Of a DNA stretch of 5,735 nt, positions 1 through 5,609 are shown piece by piece. Every line of letters begins with the position of its first letter. The stretch's first letter is position 1. Where the stretch lies: positions 1-5,735 of the forward strand of contig JAAYXU010000115.1 of the NCBI GenBank assembly GCA_012515725.1. Reading direction: 5' to 3'. The stretch is from Clostridiales bacterium. GTDB taxonomy: Bacteria > Bacillota > Clostridia > Christensenellales > UMGS416. The position numbers were made by a program, and so were the translations under genes. Below the pieces are notes generated by a model. That model had not been told where the DNA came from. It made no database searches and saw nothing but the letters and a program-made list of their open reading frames with translations.

Positions 1-743
1 CGCGCCGCCTCCAATACATGCCGTGCCGTATCCGGGTCCCGAGCGGGCGTAAGCTGGGCGGCCGGGCCCGACGTGCTGACCGCCGCGATCACCTGGCCGC
101 GATAGTCCCGTATCGGAGCGCCCACGCAGCGCACGCCCGGCTCGTTCTCCATGTCGTCGACAGCCCACCCCCTCGCGCGCGTTTCGTCTATCTGCCTTAT
201 GAGCTCCTCGGGGCTCGTTATCGTCCGGGGCGTGCGCGCGTTCATAGGGAGCATCCGCACGAGCCTCATGAGCTCGGCGGGACTCAGTCCCGAAAGAAGC
301 GACTTGCCCACCGACGTGCAGTGAAGCGCCGCCCTGCGTCCGATCTGGCTGTACATGCGCATACTGCTGACGGTTTCCACCTTGTCGATGTAGACCGCCT
401 CGGTGTCCATGAGCGTAGCCAAATGCACCGGCTGCCCGGTAGCGCCAAGCAGCGCTCGCAGATACGGGGCCGCCTCGGTTTTTAGCTCCAGATGGTTAAG
501 CCGGAGGCTGGAAAGCTCCACGACCCTGAGCCCCAGTCGGTAGTTCGCTCCGCCGGGCGCCCGCTCGGCGTATCCCCGCGCAAGGAGCGCTCCCAGTATC
601 CGGTGCGCGGTGCTCTTGTTGAGCCCGAGCGCTACGGCGAGCTCGGTAACGCCCATGCCGCCGGGCGACGTCGCCAGCGCTTCCAGCACCATCAGCGCGC
701 GCTGTACCGATTGCGTTCCGGGGAGCTCCTTCTCCTGTTTCAT
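1..743 (-). CDS. IclR-family transcriptional regulator (3' end cut by window edge)
   Basis: A DNA-binding regulator of the IclR family, read on the minus strand from ATG at 743 for 247 codons without a stop to the window edge. IclR proteins usually have about 250-270 residues, so only a short C-terminal piece is missing. The N-terminal winged helix-turn-helix covers roughly residues 12-65, starting at SVQRALMVLEAL, with recognition helix LNKSTAHRILGAL at 41-53. The C-terminal effector-binding domain shows the family hallmarks TSVGKSLLS (about 143-151), RGWAVDDMENEPGVRCVGAPI (about 191-211) and AVSTSG (221-226). The ribosome binding site is weak, but no other start keeps the whole helix-turn-helix. 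The gene is divergent from the small gene at 932; such regulators often control themselves and the divergent neighbour, which is inference here. The effector cannot be predicted. Confidence 0.93.
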   Translation of the reverse strand, partial: MKQEKELPGTQSVQRALMVLEALATSPGGMGVTELAVALGLNKSTAHRILGALLARGYAERAPGGANYRLGLRVVELSSLRLNHLELKTEAAPYLRALLGATGQPVHLATLMDTEAVYIDKVETVSSMRMYSQIGRRAALHCTSVGKSLLSGLSPAELMRLVRMLPMNARTPRTITSPEELIRQIDETRARGWAVDDMENEPGVRCVGAPIRDYRGQVIAAVSTSGPAAQLTPARDPDTARHVLEAA

Positions 744-769
744 ACTGTAAAACACCGTTCCATATATTT

Positions 770-798
770 ATTATACCCGGAGATTCGGGAGCAAGCAA
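770..798 (-). promoter_or_regulatory. Promoter of the IclR-family gene
   Basis: On the minus strand a perfect -10 box TATAAT (775-770) follows a -35 box TTGCTT (798-793, four of six consensus bases) with exactly 17 bases between. Transcription would start about 20 bases before the ATG at 743, giving a short leader. The spacer contains a dyad, CCCG-N6-CGGG (789-776), directly next to the -10 box. Confidence 0.7.
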
Positions 799-839
799 GT
801 ACCTGTGCGGATTTTTACGGCCAATTTCAGTTTGCCCCA

Positions 840-849
840 CGCGTACGCG
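840..849. promoter_or_regulatory. 10-bp perfect palindrome, candidate operator
   Basis: CGCGTACGCG reads the same on both strands. It lies about midway between the divergent promoters of the IclR-family gene and the 932 gene, about 30 bases from the latter's -35 box. Position and symmetry fit an operator for a dimeric regulator such as the adjacent IclR protein, but there is only one copy and GC-rich DNA makes such palindromes fairly common. Confidence 0.3.
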
Positions 850-878
850 CCGCCATACGGTTAGTCGCGGATAGACAG

Positions 879-907
879 TTGACAGACGCCGCTGCCCGCG
901 TCATACT
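879..907 (+). promoter_or_regulatory. Promoter of the DUF6054-like gene
   Basis: A perfect -35 box TTGACA (879-884) is followed after 17 bases by CATACT (902-907, four of six -10 consensus bases). The expected start is near 913-915, leaving a leader of under 20 bases that is mostly the ribosome binding site. An inverted repeat CCCGC (895-899) / GCGGG (908-912) brackets the -10 box and could be an operator. Confidence 0.65.
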
Positions 908-931
908 GCGGGAGAAGGGAGATGGATTATA

Positions 932-1255
932 GTGGACATCCGACAAATGACCGTCAGCGCTACGCCTGCCGCGGCCGCGAGCCTAATAAAGGGACAAATG
1001 AACTATGCGGAGCTCATACACGAGCAGCGCCACCGGGCCGATGAAAAGGAGATCGCGATTCTCATCTATGAGAAATACTATATGCGCAACAATTCGCAGG
1101 CGGGACTGACCGTCACGATATCGAACTTCGACGGCCCCACCCGGGTCAATATCATATCCTTCGCCGGGGGTCAGGGGCTTCTGGGCCTCAGTTGGGGAGC
1201 GAGCGGCCAGTTCGCGGGCAAGGTCGCCGAGATTCTCGCGCCCTATCGCGTATAA
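932..1255 (+). CDS. Small DUF6054-like protein of unknown function
   Basis: A 107-residue protein without signal peptide or membrane segment, probably cytoplasmic. The pattern of a short N-terminal helix region, the segment EIAILIYEKYYMRNNSQAGL (about 40-59), then alternating strand-like residues (LTVTISNFDG) and a glycine-rich stretch FAGGQGLLGLSWGA (77-90) followed by a C-terminal helix matches what I recall of the DUF6054 family found in Bacillota; this is recognition from memory. No catalytic motif is visible. The GTG start at 932 is chosen because the purine-rich site AAGGGAG (915-921) lies 10 bases upstream; the in-frame ATG at 947 is a less well placed alternative. The gene has its own promoter, is divergent from the IclR-family regulator and converges on the five-gene operon with 14 bases between the stop codons. 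Confidence 0.85.
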   Translation: MDIRQMTVSATPAAAASLIKGQMNYAELIHEQRHRADEKEIAILIYEKYYMRNNSQAGLTVTISNFDGPTRVNIISFAGGQGLLGLSWGASGQFAGKVAEILAPYRV

Positions 1256-1262
1256 GACGCGA
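1246..1262. terminator. Weak hairpin between convergent genes
   Basis: A 6-bp inverted repeat TCGCGT / ACGCGA with a 5-base loop overlaps the stop codon of the 932 gene and lies just beyond the stop of the convergent gene ending at 1270. Neither strand has a T-tract after it, so it is at best a poor bidirectional terminator. No better terminator was seen between the two genes. Confidence 0.2.
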
Positions 1263-1269
1263 ATTAACG

Positions 1270-1833
1270 CTATCGGATATCCGAGAACCCGAGCTCTTTA
1301 TCAATGCCCCCGATCGCTTCTCCGGGTACCGCGGCGGCTTGCGACACCCTCCAGCGGTATCCCGTACGGACAAGCGTGACCGCGACGCCCGCCTCGCCGC
1401 CCGAGGACACGAGATACCATGTATCCCCGCGCTCGTCCTGCGCGGCCTTCTTGGATATGCGCATCGCCGAGCCTTCGGGCCAGCCGGCGTCCCGCAGCGC
1501 GCCAAGCGTATGCTCCTGCGAGGCAGCGCCGCCGTCTGTAAGCAGACCGGCCCGCTCCATCCGCGCGATGTGCTCCGCGGCGGAAGTTTCGCCCAGCGCG
1601 GCGGTCAGACTCTGGGCGAATCTCTGCGCGACCAGCGCGGGCTGCGTGTCGATCGTATAGCGCCACAGCCCAAATGAAATAAATCCCGCGGCGGCGACGC
1701 CCGCCAAAGCCGCCGCCAGCAGCGCGGCCCGTTTCGAGCGGCTCTTCCTGCCCGCTCCGCGCAGCGTGAAATAGAGTATAGGCAGGCATGCCATAAGAAA
1801 GATCACTATATATACGACTCTGGATGCGTGCAT
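1270..1833 (-). CDS. Hypothetical membrane protein, two N-terminal helices and an external C-terminal domain
   Basis: A 187-residue protein I do not recognise. Two hydrophobic helices lie at about residues 5-24 and 36-57, separated by a strongly basic linker (RGAGRKSRSKR, 25-35). By the positive-inside rule the linker is cytoplasmic and the C-terminal 130 residues lie outside the membrane. That domain has a helical, alanine-rich first half (about 65-120) and a strand-like second half containing DTWYLVSSGGEAGVAVTL (137-154) and GYRWRVSQAAAV (158-169). No catalytic or lipid-attachment motif is seen. The start is supported by GAGGGGG (1845-1839), 5 bases upstream and overlapping the stop of the ATPase gene, so translation is probably coupled. 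It is the last gene of the operon; a role linked to the transporter is possible but is inferred only from position. Confidence 0.8.
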   Translation of the reverse strand: MHASRVVYIVIFLMACLPILYFTLRGAGRKSRSKRAALLAAALAGVAAAGFISFGLWRYTIDTQPALVAQRFAQSLTAALGETSAAEHIARMERAGLLTDGGAASQEHTLGALRDAGWPEGSAMRISKKAAQDERGDTWYLVSSGGEAGVAVTLVRTGYRWRVSQAAAVPGEAIGGIDKELGFSDIR

Positions 1834-1843
1834 TGTATCCCCC

Positions 1844-2566
1844 TCAAAGCACCTTGCTGAGAAACTCGCGTGTGCGCTCCTTTTCGGGCGAGCGGAATAT
1901 CCGCTCGGGCGGGGCGTCCTCGGCGATGACGCCCTGATCCATGAACAGCACGCGGTCGGCCACTTCGCGCGCGAATCCCATCTCGTGCGTCACAATGATC
2001 ATCGTCATGCCGTCCTGCGCGAGCTGCTTGATGACCTGCAGCACCTCGCCCACCATCTCCGGGTCCAGCGCGCTGGTCGGTTCGTCAAAGAGCATGATAT
2101 CCGGGCCCATCGCCAGCGCGCGGGCGATCGCGACCCGCTGCTTCTGACCGCCCGAAAGCCGGTTTGGAAACTCGTCCACCTTGTCCGCCAGGCCCACCTT
2201 GCTAAGCAGCGCCTCTGCTCGCGCCGACGCGTCGGCCCGGCTCATGCCCAGCGCCTGCGAGGGACCCAGCGCGACGTTGCTCCGGGCTGTCATATTGGGA
2301 AAAAGGTTAAACTGCTGGAATACCATGCCCATCTTGCGGCGCAGCTTGTTGATCTGCTTGCGGTGCTCCATAAGCTCCACGCCGTCGATCGTGATCCGGC
2401 CCCGGTCGGGTATTTCAAGCAGATTGAGGCAGCGCAGAAACGTGCTTTTCCCCGAGCCGCTCGCGCCGATGACGCACACGACCTGCGAGCGGCCCACATG
2501 CGTGCTGACGCCCCGCAGCACCTCGAGCTCCCCGAACGACTTATATAGATCGATGACATCAATCAC
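1844..2566 (-). CDS. Polar amino acid ABC transporter, ATP-binding protein (GlnQ/HisP type)
   Basis: The cytoplasmic ATPase subunit that drives amino acid import; 240 residues, the normal length. All motifs are intact: Walker A GASGSGKST (34-42), Q-loop in VFQQFNLFP (82-90), signature LSGGQKQR (137-144), Walker B IMLFDEP with Asp161 and catalytic Glu162, D-loop SALD (165-168) and switch His194 in THEMGFAR. The segment FNLFPNMTA and the ending REFLSKVL are typical of the polar amino acid subfamily. The start is GTG at 2566, overlapping the end of the permease gene by 8 bases; AAAGGAG (2584-2578) lies 11 bases before it, inside the permease gene. It should pair as a homodimer with the permease just upstream and serve the lipoprotein encoded at 4737-5510. 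Substrate specificity cannot be read from this subunit. Confidence 0.96.
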   Translation of the reverse strand: MIDVIDLYKSFGELEVLRGVSTHVGRSQVVCVIGASGSGKSTFLRCLNLLEIPDRGRITIDGVELMEHRKQINKLRRKMGMVFQQFNLFPNMTARSNVALGPSQALGMSRADASARAEALLSKVGLADKVDEFPNRLSGGQKQRVAIARALAMGPDIMLFDEPTSALDPEMVGEVLQVIKQLAQDGMTMIIVTHEMGFAREVADRVLFMDQGVIAEDAPPERIFRSPEKERTREFLSKVL

Positions 2567-3242
2567 TTTCCCGCAGTCTCCTTTCCAGCTTACCGGCGAA
2601 TATCGACAGCGTCGTCGTCGTATACAGGTATACGAGCGCGACCAGCAGGAAGGGCGTGTACGCGTCGAACGTGCGTCCGCGGATGATGTTCCCGGCCCGC
2701 GTCAGATCGTCCAGCGCGATGTAGCCGACCACCGCTGTCTCCTTTATGAGCACGATTGCCTCGTTGACGAGCGCCGGGAGTATGTTTTTTATAGCCTGCG
2801 GCACTATGACGAACCGCATCGCCTGAGTCCAGGTAAGGCCCAGCGACCGCGCCGCCTCCATCTGGCCCCGGGGCACGGCCTGTATTCCGGCCCTTATAAG
2901 CTCCGATACATAGGCTCCGCTGTTGATGCCAAACGCGATGGAGGCGATGAGCACCTTGGGAAGATTGCTGCCGCCCAGTATCGCGTAGTAGATGATGACC
3001 ATCTGCACGACGACCGGCGTGCCGCGCACCACCTCGACGTAGGCCGTCGCCAGCCTTACCAGGCCCTTTGGCTCCGTGATGCGTATAACTGCGGTAATAA
3101 GGCCTATGATGACGCCCAGAAGCACCGAGTACAGCGTAACCTCAAGCGTGACCCTGAGTCCCCGGATGAGCATCAGGTATCTTTCTTCCCGTATGAGATT
3201 GATATATAGGCTGTTGGTCAGCTCGTACAGCACGCCTTCCAA
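2559..3242 (-). CDS. Polar amino acid ABC transporter, permease (HisM/GlnP type)
   Basis: The membrane subunit of the importer; 227 residues with about five hydrophobic segments (roughly 32-54, 70-90, 96-116, 150-175, 195-216). The coupling helix that contacts the ATPase is clear: EAARSLGLTWTQAMRFVIVP (129-148), matching the EAA-G-I-P motif of binding-protein-dependent permeases. RGTPVVVQ (73-80) and the N-terminal GLRVTLEVT (28-36) are characteristic of the His/Glu/Gln/Arg permease family. Only one permease gene is present, so it probably acts as a homodimer. The start is a rare TTG at 3242, supported by AGGGGAG 6 bases upstream; the GTG four codons in (3233) has no suitable site. It lies 18 bases after pth and overlaps the ATPase gene by 8 bases. 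Confidence 0.95.
   Translation of the reverse strand: MEGVLYELTNSLYINLIREERYLMLIRGLRVTLEVTLYSVLLGVIIGLITAVIRITEPKGLVRLATAYVEVVRGTPVVVQMVIIYYAILGGSNLPKVLIASIAFGINSGAYVSELIRAGIQAVPRGQMEAARSLGLTWTQAMRFVIVPQAIKNILPALVNEAIVLIKETAVVGYIALDDLTRAGNIIRGRTFDAYTPFLLVALVYLYTTTTLSIFAGKLERRLRESD
2578..2584 (-). promoter_or_regulatory. Ribosome binding site deciding the GTG start of the ATPase
   Basis: AAAGGAG on the minus strand, 11 bases before the GTG at 2566, lies within the last codons of the permease gene. The spacing is slightly long, so translation of the ATPase is probably helped by coupling with the overlapping permease. Confidence 0.6.
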
Positions 3243-3248
3243 AGGGCT

Positions 3249-3255
3249 CTCCCCT
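3249..3255 (-). promoter_or_regulatory. Ribosome binding site deciding the TTG start of the permease
   Basis: AGGGGAG on the minus strand ends 6 bases before the TTG at 3242, in the 18-base gap after pth. This is the only good site near the permease N-terminus and makes TTG the preferred start. Confidence 0.6.
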
Positions 3256-3260
3256 CTCCG

Positions 3261-3821
3261 CTACCTGTTATATTCGTTCATCGCCGCGTCGATTCCCCGC
3301 CGCGCCCACGCGTCCGCGGCCTCGGCCGCGCGGCGGGACGCCGCCTCCAGCAGCGCGTCCTCCTCGGAGCCCGGCCTGCCCAGCACCCAGTCGACGAGCG
3401 CAGTCCTGTCGGGCGGCGCGCCCACGCCTATCCGCACCCGCGGGAAATCCTCTGTCCCCAGATGCCCGACGACCGATCTCATACCGTTGTGCGTGCCCGG
3501 TCCGCCCTGCGCGCGGACGCGCACCGCGCCGCACGGAATGTCTATGTCGTCGTAGAGGAGCAGCGTGTCGGCGGGCGCGACCCTGAAATACGAGACCGCC
3601 TCGGCCACACATAAGCCCGAGTCGTTCATGTACGTATGCGGCGCGAGCAGCATCACGCGTTTTCCGTCCACGCTCCCCTGCCCGTACCGCCCCGAAAAGC
3701 CTGTCCGGGTAACCGGTATCTCCCACCGCCCGGCCAGGTGCGCGAGCGCTCTGAACCCCATGTTGTGCCGGGTCCCCGCGTAGCGCGCGCCGGGGTTCCC
3801 AAGGCCTGCAATGAGCAGCAT
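3261..3821 (-). CDS. pth: Peptidyl-tRNA hydrolase
   Basis: Cleaves the ester bond of peptidyl-tRNAs released prematurely from ribosomes, recycling tRNA; a cytoplasmic, normally essential enzyme. The 186 residues match the family length. Diagnostic motifs are present in order: GLGNPGARYAGTRHNMGF (6-23) with Asn9 and catalytic His19, TYMNDSG (63-69) with Asn66, LLYDDIDIPCG (88-98) with the conserved Asp91, and GGPGTHNGMRSV (106-117) with Asn112. Thr110 stands where many homologues have Gly, a variation I recall from Bacillota. The ATG at 3821 is preceded by GGAGGT 4 bases upstream, overlapping the stop codon of the HAD hydrolase gene, so the two are probably translationally coupled. Its setting between a HAD hydrolase and amino acid transporter genes differs from the common neighbourhood of mfd or ribosomal protein bL25. 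Confidence 0.97.
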   Translation of the reverse strand: MLLIAGLGNPGARYAGTRHNMGFRALAHLAGRWEIPVTRTGFSGRYGQGSVDGKRVMLLAPHTYMNDSGLCVAEAVSYFRVAPADTLLLYDDIDIPCGAVRVRAQGGPGTHNGMRSVVGHLGTEDFPRVRIGVGAPPDRTALVDWVLGRPGSEEDALLEAASRRAAEAADAWARRGIDAAMNEYNR

Positions 3822-3830
3822 CGCTACCTC

Positions 3831-4547
3831 CTACAGCCGCCGCACATATTCAAGCAGCGCGTCGTAGCCGCCGCGCCCCGTATAGCGCTCGGGCGCGGCG
3901 GTGCGGTTCTCGGGCCACGCGTCCAGATAAAAAGCGTCCATGCCCAGCGCGAGAGCCGGGGCTATGTCGTCTCCCACGTCGTTGCCCACCATCAGGCAGT
4001 CGGCGGGCGCGAGATGCATCCAGTCCAGTATTTCCCTGTAATAGGCGAGCGAGGGCTTCGAGGCGTGGCATATCTCATAGGTGGTTATTATCTCGAAATC
4101 TTCGGGAGAAATACCCGCCCATCCGATGCGTTTGAGCGTCGCGACGCGCGGAAATACGGGCATCGTGGCCAGCGCGCACCGCAGGCCCTTTGCGCGCGCC
4201 TCGGCGATGATCTGCGCCGCCCTCGGCTCCGCCGGGCACAGCGCGCCCAGCGCGTCGAATTCCTGCTCGTAGAACGCCGTAAATATGGGATCGTATTGCT
4301 CGCGGCCGGCCTCCGACAGGCGGCAGAACTCCTCCCAGAATACGTCCTCGCAGGTCGCGCCGCCGCCATCCGCCGCGATCATAGCGGCGGTCCCCGACAT
4401 GATCCACCGCCCGACCCGCGCGGGCTCATTAAGCTGCGCGGCAGCCGCGGAGATCGCCGGCAGGTACCCGGCCAGAAAGTCCTTAAGGTTCATGGGCAGC
4501 AGCGTTCCGTCCAGATCAAAGAGTATCGCTTTTATGCGCTTTTCCAT
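3831..4547 (-). CDS. HAD-superfamily hydrolase with helical cap, substrate unknown
   Basis: A 238-residue haloacid dehalogenase-type hydrolase, most likely a phosphatase on a small phosphorylated metabolite; cytoplasmic. Motif I is LFDLDGTLL (9-17) with nucleophile Asp11 and Asp13; motif II is ALAT with Thr128; motif III is Lys164 in SKPS; motif IV is GNDVGDD (188-194) with the Mg-binding aspartates. Residues about 20-120 between motifs I and II are helical and form a C1-type cap. The frame is open upstream to 4676, but the ATG at 4547 is chosen because motif I begins a few residues later and the frame further upstream covers the promoter at 4582-4610. The ribosome binding site AAAGGA (4565-4560) is 12 bases away, rather far. 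It is the first gene of the operon, 9 bases before pth. Confidence 0.9.
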   Translation of the reverse strand: MEKRIKAILFDLDGTLLPMNLKDFLAGYLPAISAAAAQLNEPARVGRWIMSGTAAMIAADGGGATCEDVFWEEFCRLSEAGREQYDPIFTAFYEQEFDALGALCPAEPRAAQIIAEARAKGLRCALATMPVFPRVATLKRIGWAGISPEDFEIITTYEICHASKPSLAYYREILDWMHLAPADCLMVGNDVGDDIAPALALGMDAFYLDAWPENRTAAPERYTGRGGYDALLEYVRRL

Positions 4548-4581
4548 CGGGGCGCGGTGTCCTTTCGCATTTCTTCTCCCC

Positions 4582-4610
4582 ATTATACCCGAACACGCTC
4601 GGGATTGAAA
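4582..4610 (-). promoter_or_regulatory. Promoter of the HAD-pth-transporter operon
   Basis: On the minus strand a perfect -10 box TATAAT (4587-4582) lies 17 bases after a poor -35 candidate TTTCAA (4610-4605). A T-rich stretch precedes it and could act as an UP element. The spacer is almost filled by an inverted repeat CCCGA-N6-TCGGG (4603-4588) directly next to the -10 box, a candidate operator. Expected transcription start is near 4575, about 27 bases before the HAD start. Confidence 0.55.
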
Positions 4611-4624
4611 GAAAAAACGGTTCA

Positions 4625-4662
4625 CGCGAATAATTATAAAACGATATGAATAAATATGCGGA
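4625..4662 (+). promoter_or_regulatory. Tandem ARG-box-like operator upstream of the binding-protein gene
   Basis: GAATAATTAT (4628-4637) and GAATAAATAT (4648-4657) match at nine of ten bases and are exactly 20 bases apart, about two helical turns. Placed in 18-base boxes (4625-4642 and 4645-4662), each resembles the TGAAT-N4-ATTCA core of ArgR/AhrC operators in its left half and centre; the right half-sites are poor. ArgR sites typically occur as pairs at about this spacing. The pair ends 7 bases before the -35 box of the binding-protein promoter. AT-richness raises the chance of a coincidental match. Confidence 0.4.
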
Positions 4663-4669
4663 TATACTA

Positions 4670-4698
4670 TTGACACCGCGCGGCACAGGCTGTATACT
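4670..4698 (+). promoter_or_regulatory. Strong promoter of the amino acid-binding lipoprotein gene
   Basis: A perfect -35 box TTGACA (4670-4675) and a -10 box TATACT (4693-4698, five of six) are 17 bases apart. The upstream 60 bases are AT-rich and may add UP-element strength. An 8-bp palindrome CCGCGCGG (4676-4683) lies in the spacer. Expected start is near 4705, giving a leader of about 32 bases. Confidence 0.85.
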
Positions 4699-4724
4699 AT
4701 GCAGGAAAATTCGTTCTGATAATG

Positions 4725-4730
4725 AGGAGG
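4725..4730 (+). promoter_or_regulatory. Ribosome binding site deciding the lipoprotein start
   Basis: AGGAGG lies 6 bases before the ATG at 4737. An in-frame ATG at 4722 overlaps this site and would lack one of its own, so 4737 is the true start. Confidence 0.8.
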
Positions 4731-4736
4731 GGTACC

Positions 4737-5510
4737 ATGAATAGAAAAATCGTCGCCCTGATACTGGGCCTGACGCTGCTGTGCGCGGCGCTGGCGGGAT
4801 GCGGCGGGCAGTCGACGCTCGACAAGATTGAAAAGAACAAAAAAGTAGTCTGGGGAACCAACGCCTACTTCATGCCCTTTGAAATACGCGAGGGCGAGGA
4901 TGTCATAGGCGTTGACGCCGAAATCGCCGCGGCCGTCGCTAAGAAGCTGGGCGTGGAGCTTGTAGTCGAGGATATGGAGTTCGAATCGCTCATATCGGCG
5001 CTCGAGTCAGGCACTGTGGACTTTGTGGGCGCGGGCATGACCATAACCGACGAGCGCAAGGAGAAGGCCGACTTCTCGACCGGATACTGGACGGCCGTGC
5101 AGGTCGTCACCGTTGCCGCAGACGATGAATCCGTGCTGACGGTCGGGGATCTGAGCAGCTTGGTGATAGGCGTACAGAGCGGAACCACCGGGGACTTCGT
5201 AGCGGAGGATCTCACCAACAATCCCGACACGGGCATCATGCGCTACAACACCGTGATTGAGGCGATGCAGGATCTTAAGAACGGCAATATCGACTGCGTG
5301 ATCGCGGACGATCTGCCCAGCCAGGCGATCGTATCCCAGACCGAGGGGCTTAAGATACTCGATCTGGCGCCTTCCGACGAGGAAACATACGCTTTCGCGG
5401 TGAAAAAGGGAGACACGGAGCTCCTTAACGTCATCAATGAGGTTCTGGCCGAGATGATGGAATCGGGCGAAATCGAGACGCTGGTTAATAAGTATTCATT
5501 GGGACAATAA
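4737..5510 (+). CDS. Amino acid ABC transporter solute-binding lipoprotein (family 3)
   Basis: The extracellular receptor that captures an amino acid and delivers it to the permease encoded at 2559-3242. It has 257 residues. The N-terminus is a lipoprotein signal: MNRK, a hydrophobic core and the lipobox L-A-G-C with Cys22 as lipid anchor, as in Gram-positive binding proteins. The mature part follows the bacterial solute-binding family 3 pattern: YFMPFEIREGEDVIGVDAEI (44-63), SALESGTVDFVGAGMTITDE (87-106) followed by Arg107, the residue that binds the ligand alpha-carboxylate in this family, then ADFSTGYW (111-118), IGVQSGTTG (144-152) at the domain crossover, and IDCVIADDLPSQAIV (185-199) with Asp191/192 in the expected amino-group-binding region. 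Exact specificity is not readable; the upstream ARG-box-like pair hints at a basic amino acid. It is monocistronic, with its own promoter and terminator, and divergent from the transporter operon. Confidence 0.96.
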   Translation: MNRKIVALILGLTLLCAALAGCGGQSTLDKIEKNKKVVWGTNAYFMPFEIREGEDVIGVDAEIAAAVAKKLGVELVVEDMEFESLISALESGTVDFVGAGMTITDERKEKADFSTGYWTAVQVVTVAADDESVLTVGDLSSLVIGVQSGTTGDFVAEDLTNNPDTGIMRYNTVIEAMQDLKNGNIDCVIADDLPSQAIVSQTEGLKILDLAPSDEETYAFAVKKGDTELLNVINEVLAEMMESGEIETLVNKYSLGQ

Positions 5511-5524
5511 TCGCATAACGCGGG

Positions 5525-5557
5525 AAACCGCCGCCGGACAGGCGGCGGTTTTTTCTT
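5525..5557 (+). terminator. Intrinsic terminator of the lipoprotein gene
   Basis: A perfect stem AAACCGCCGCC / GGCGGCGGTTT with loop GGACA (5536-5540) runs into TTTTTTC, 15 bases after the stop codon. On the other strand the stem is followed by only three T residues, so it would terminate the incoming minus-strand gene less well. Confidence 0.93.
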
Positions 5558-5609
5558 TGTTTATTCGGGTTCTGATATTAAGGTGACGCTCCGCTGGGGT
5601 TACTTTATC

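Noticed and set aside
18..932. Two plus-strand open frames (18-485 and 492-932)
   Set aside because: They are antisense to the IclR-family gene and its promoter region, Arg-rich, and lack ribosome binding sites and domain signals.
2181..3209. 342-codon open frame on the plus strand
   Set aside because: It lies antisense to the clear ABC ATPase and permease genes, has low-complexity Ser/Arg-rich composition without a domain, and reflects the high GC content.
4588..4603. Hairpin CCCGA-N6-TCGGG as a transcription terminator
   Set aside because: No T-tract follows on either strand and no gene ends into it; its place between the -35 and -10 positions fits an operator better.
3636..4649. 337-codon open frame on the plus strand
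   Set aside because: Antisense to pth and the HAD hydrolase, both of which have complete family motifs. The frame is Arg/His-rich with no recognisable domain.
4548..4676. N-terminal extension of the HAD hydrolase to an ATG at 4676
   Set aside because: The extension covers the TATAAT promoter and AT-rich regulatory DNA, and motif I sits at the normal distance from the ATG at 4547.
4699..4736. Riboswitch or attenuator in the lipoprotein leader
   Set aside because: The leader is only about 32 bases and holds no hairpin beyond the ribosome binding site region.
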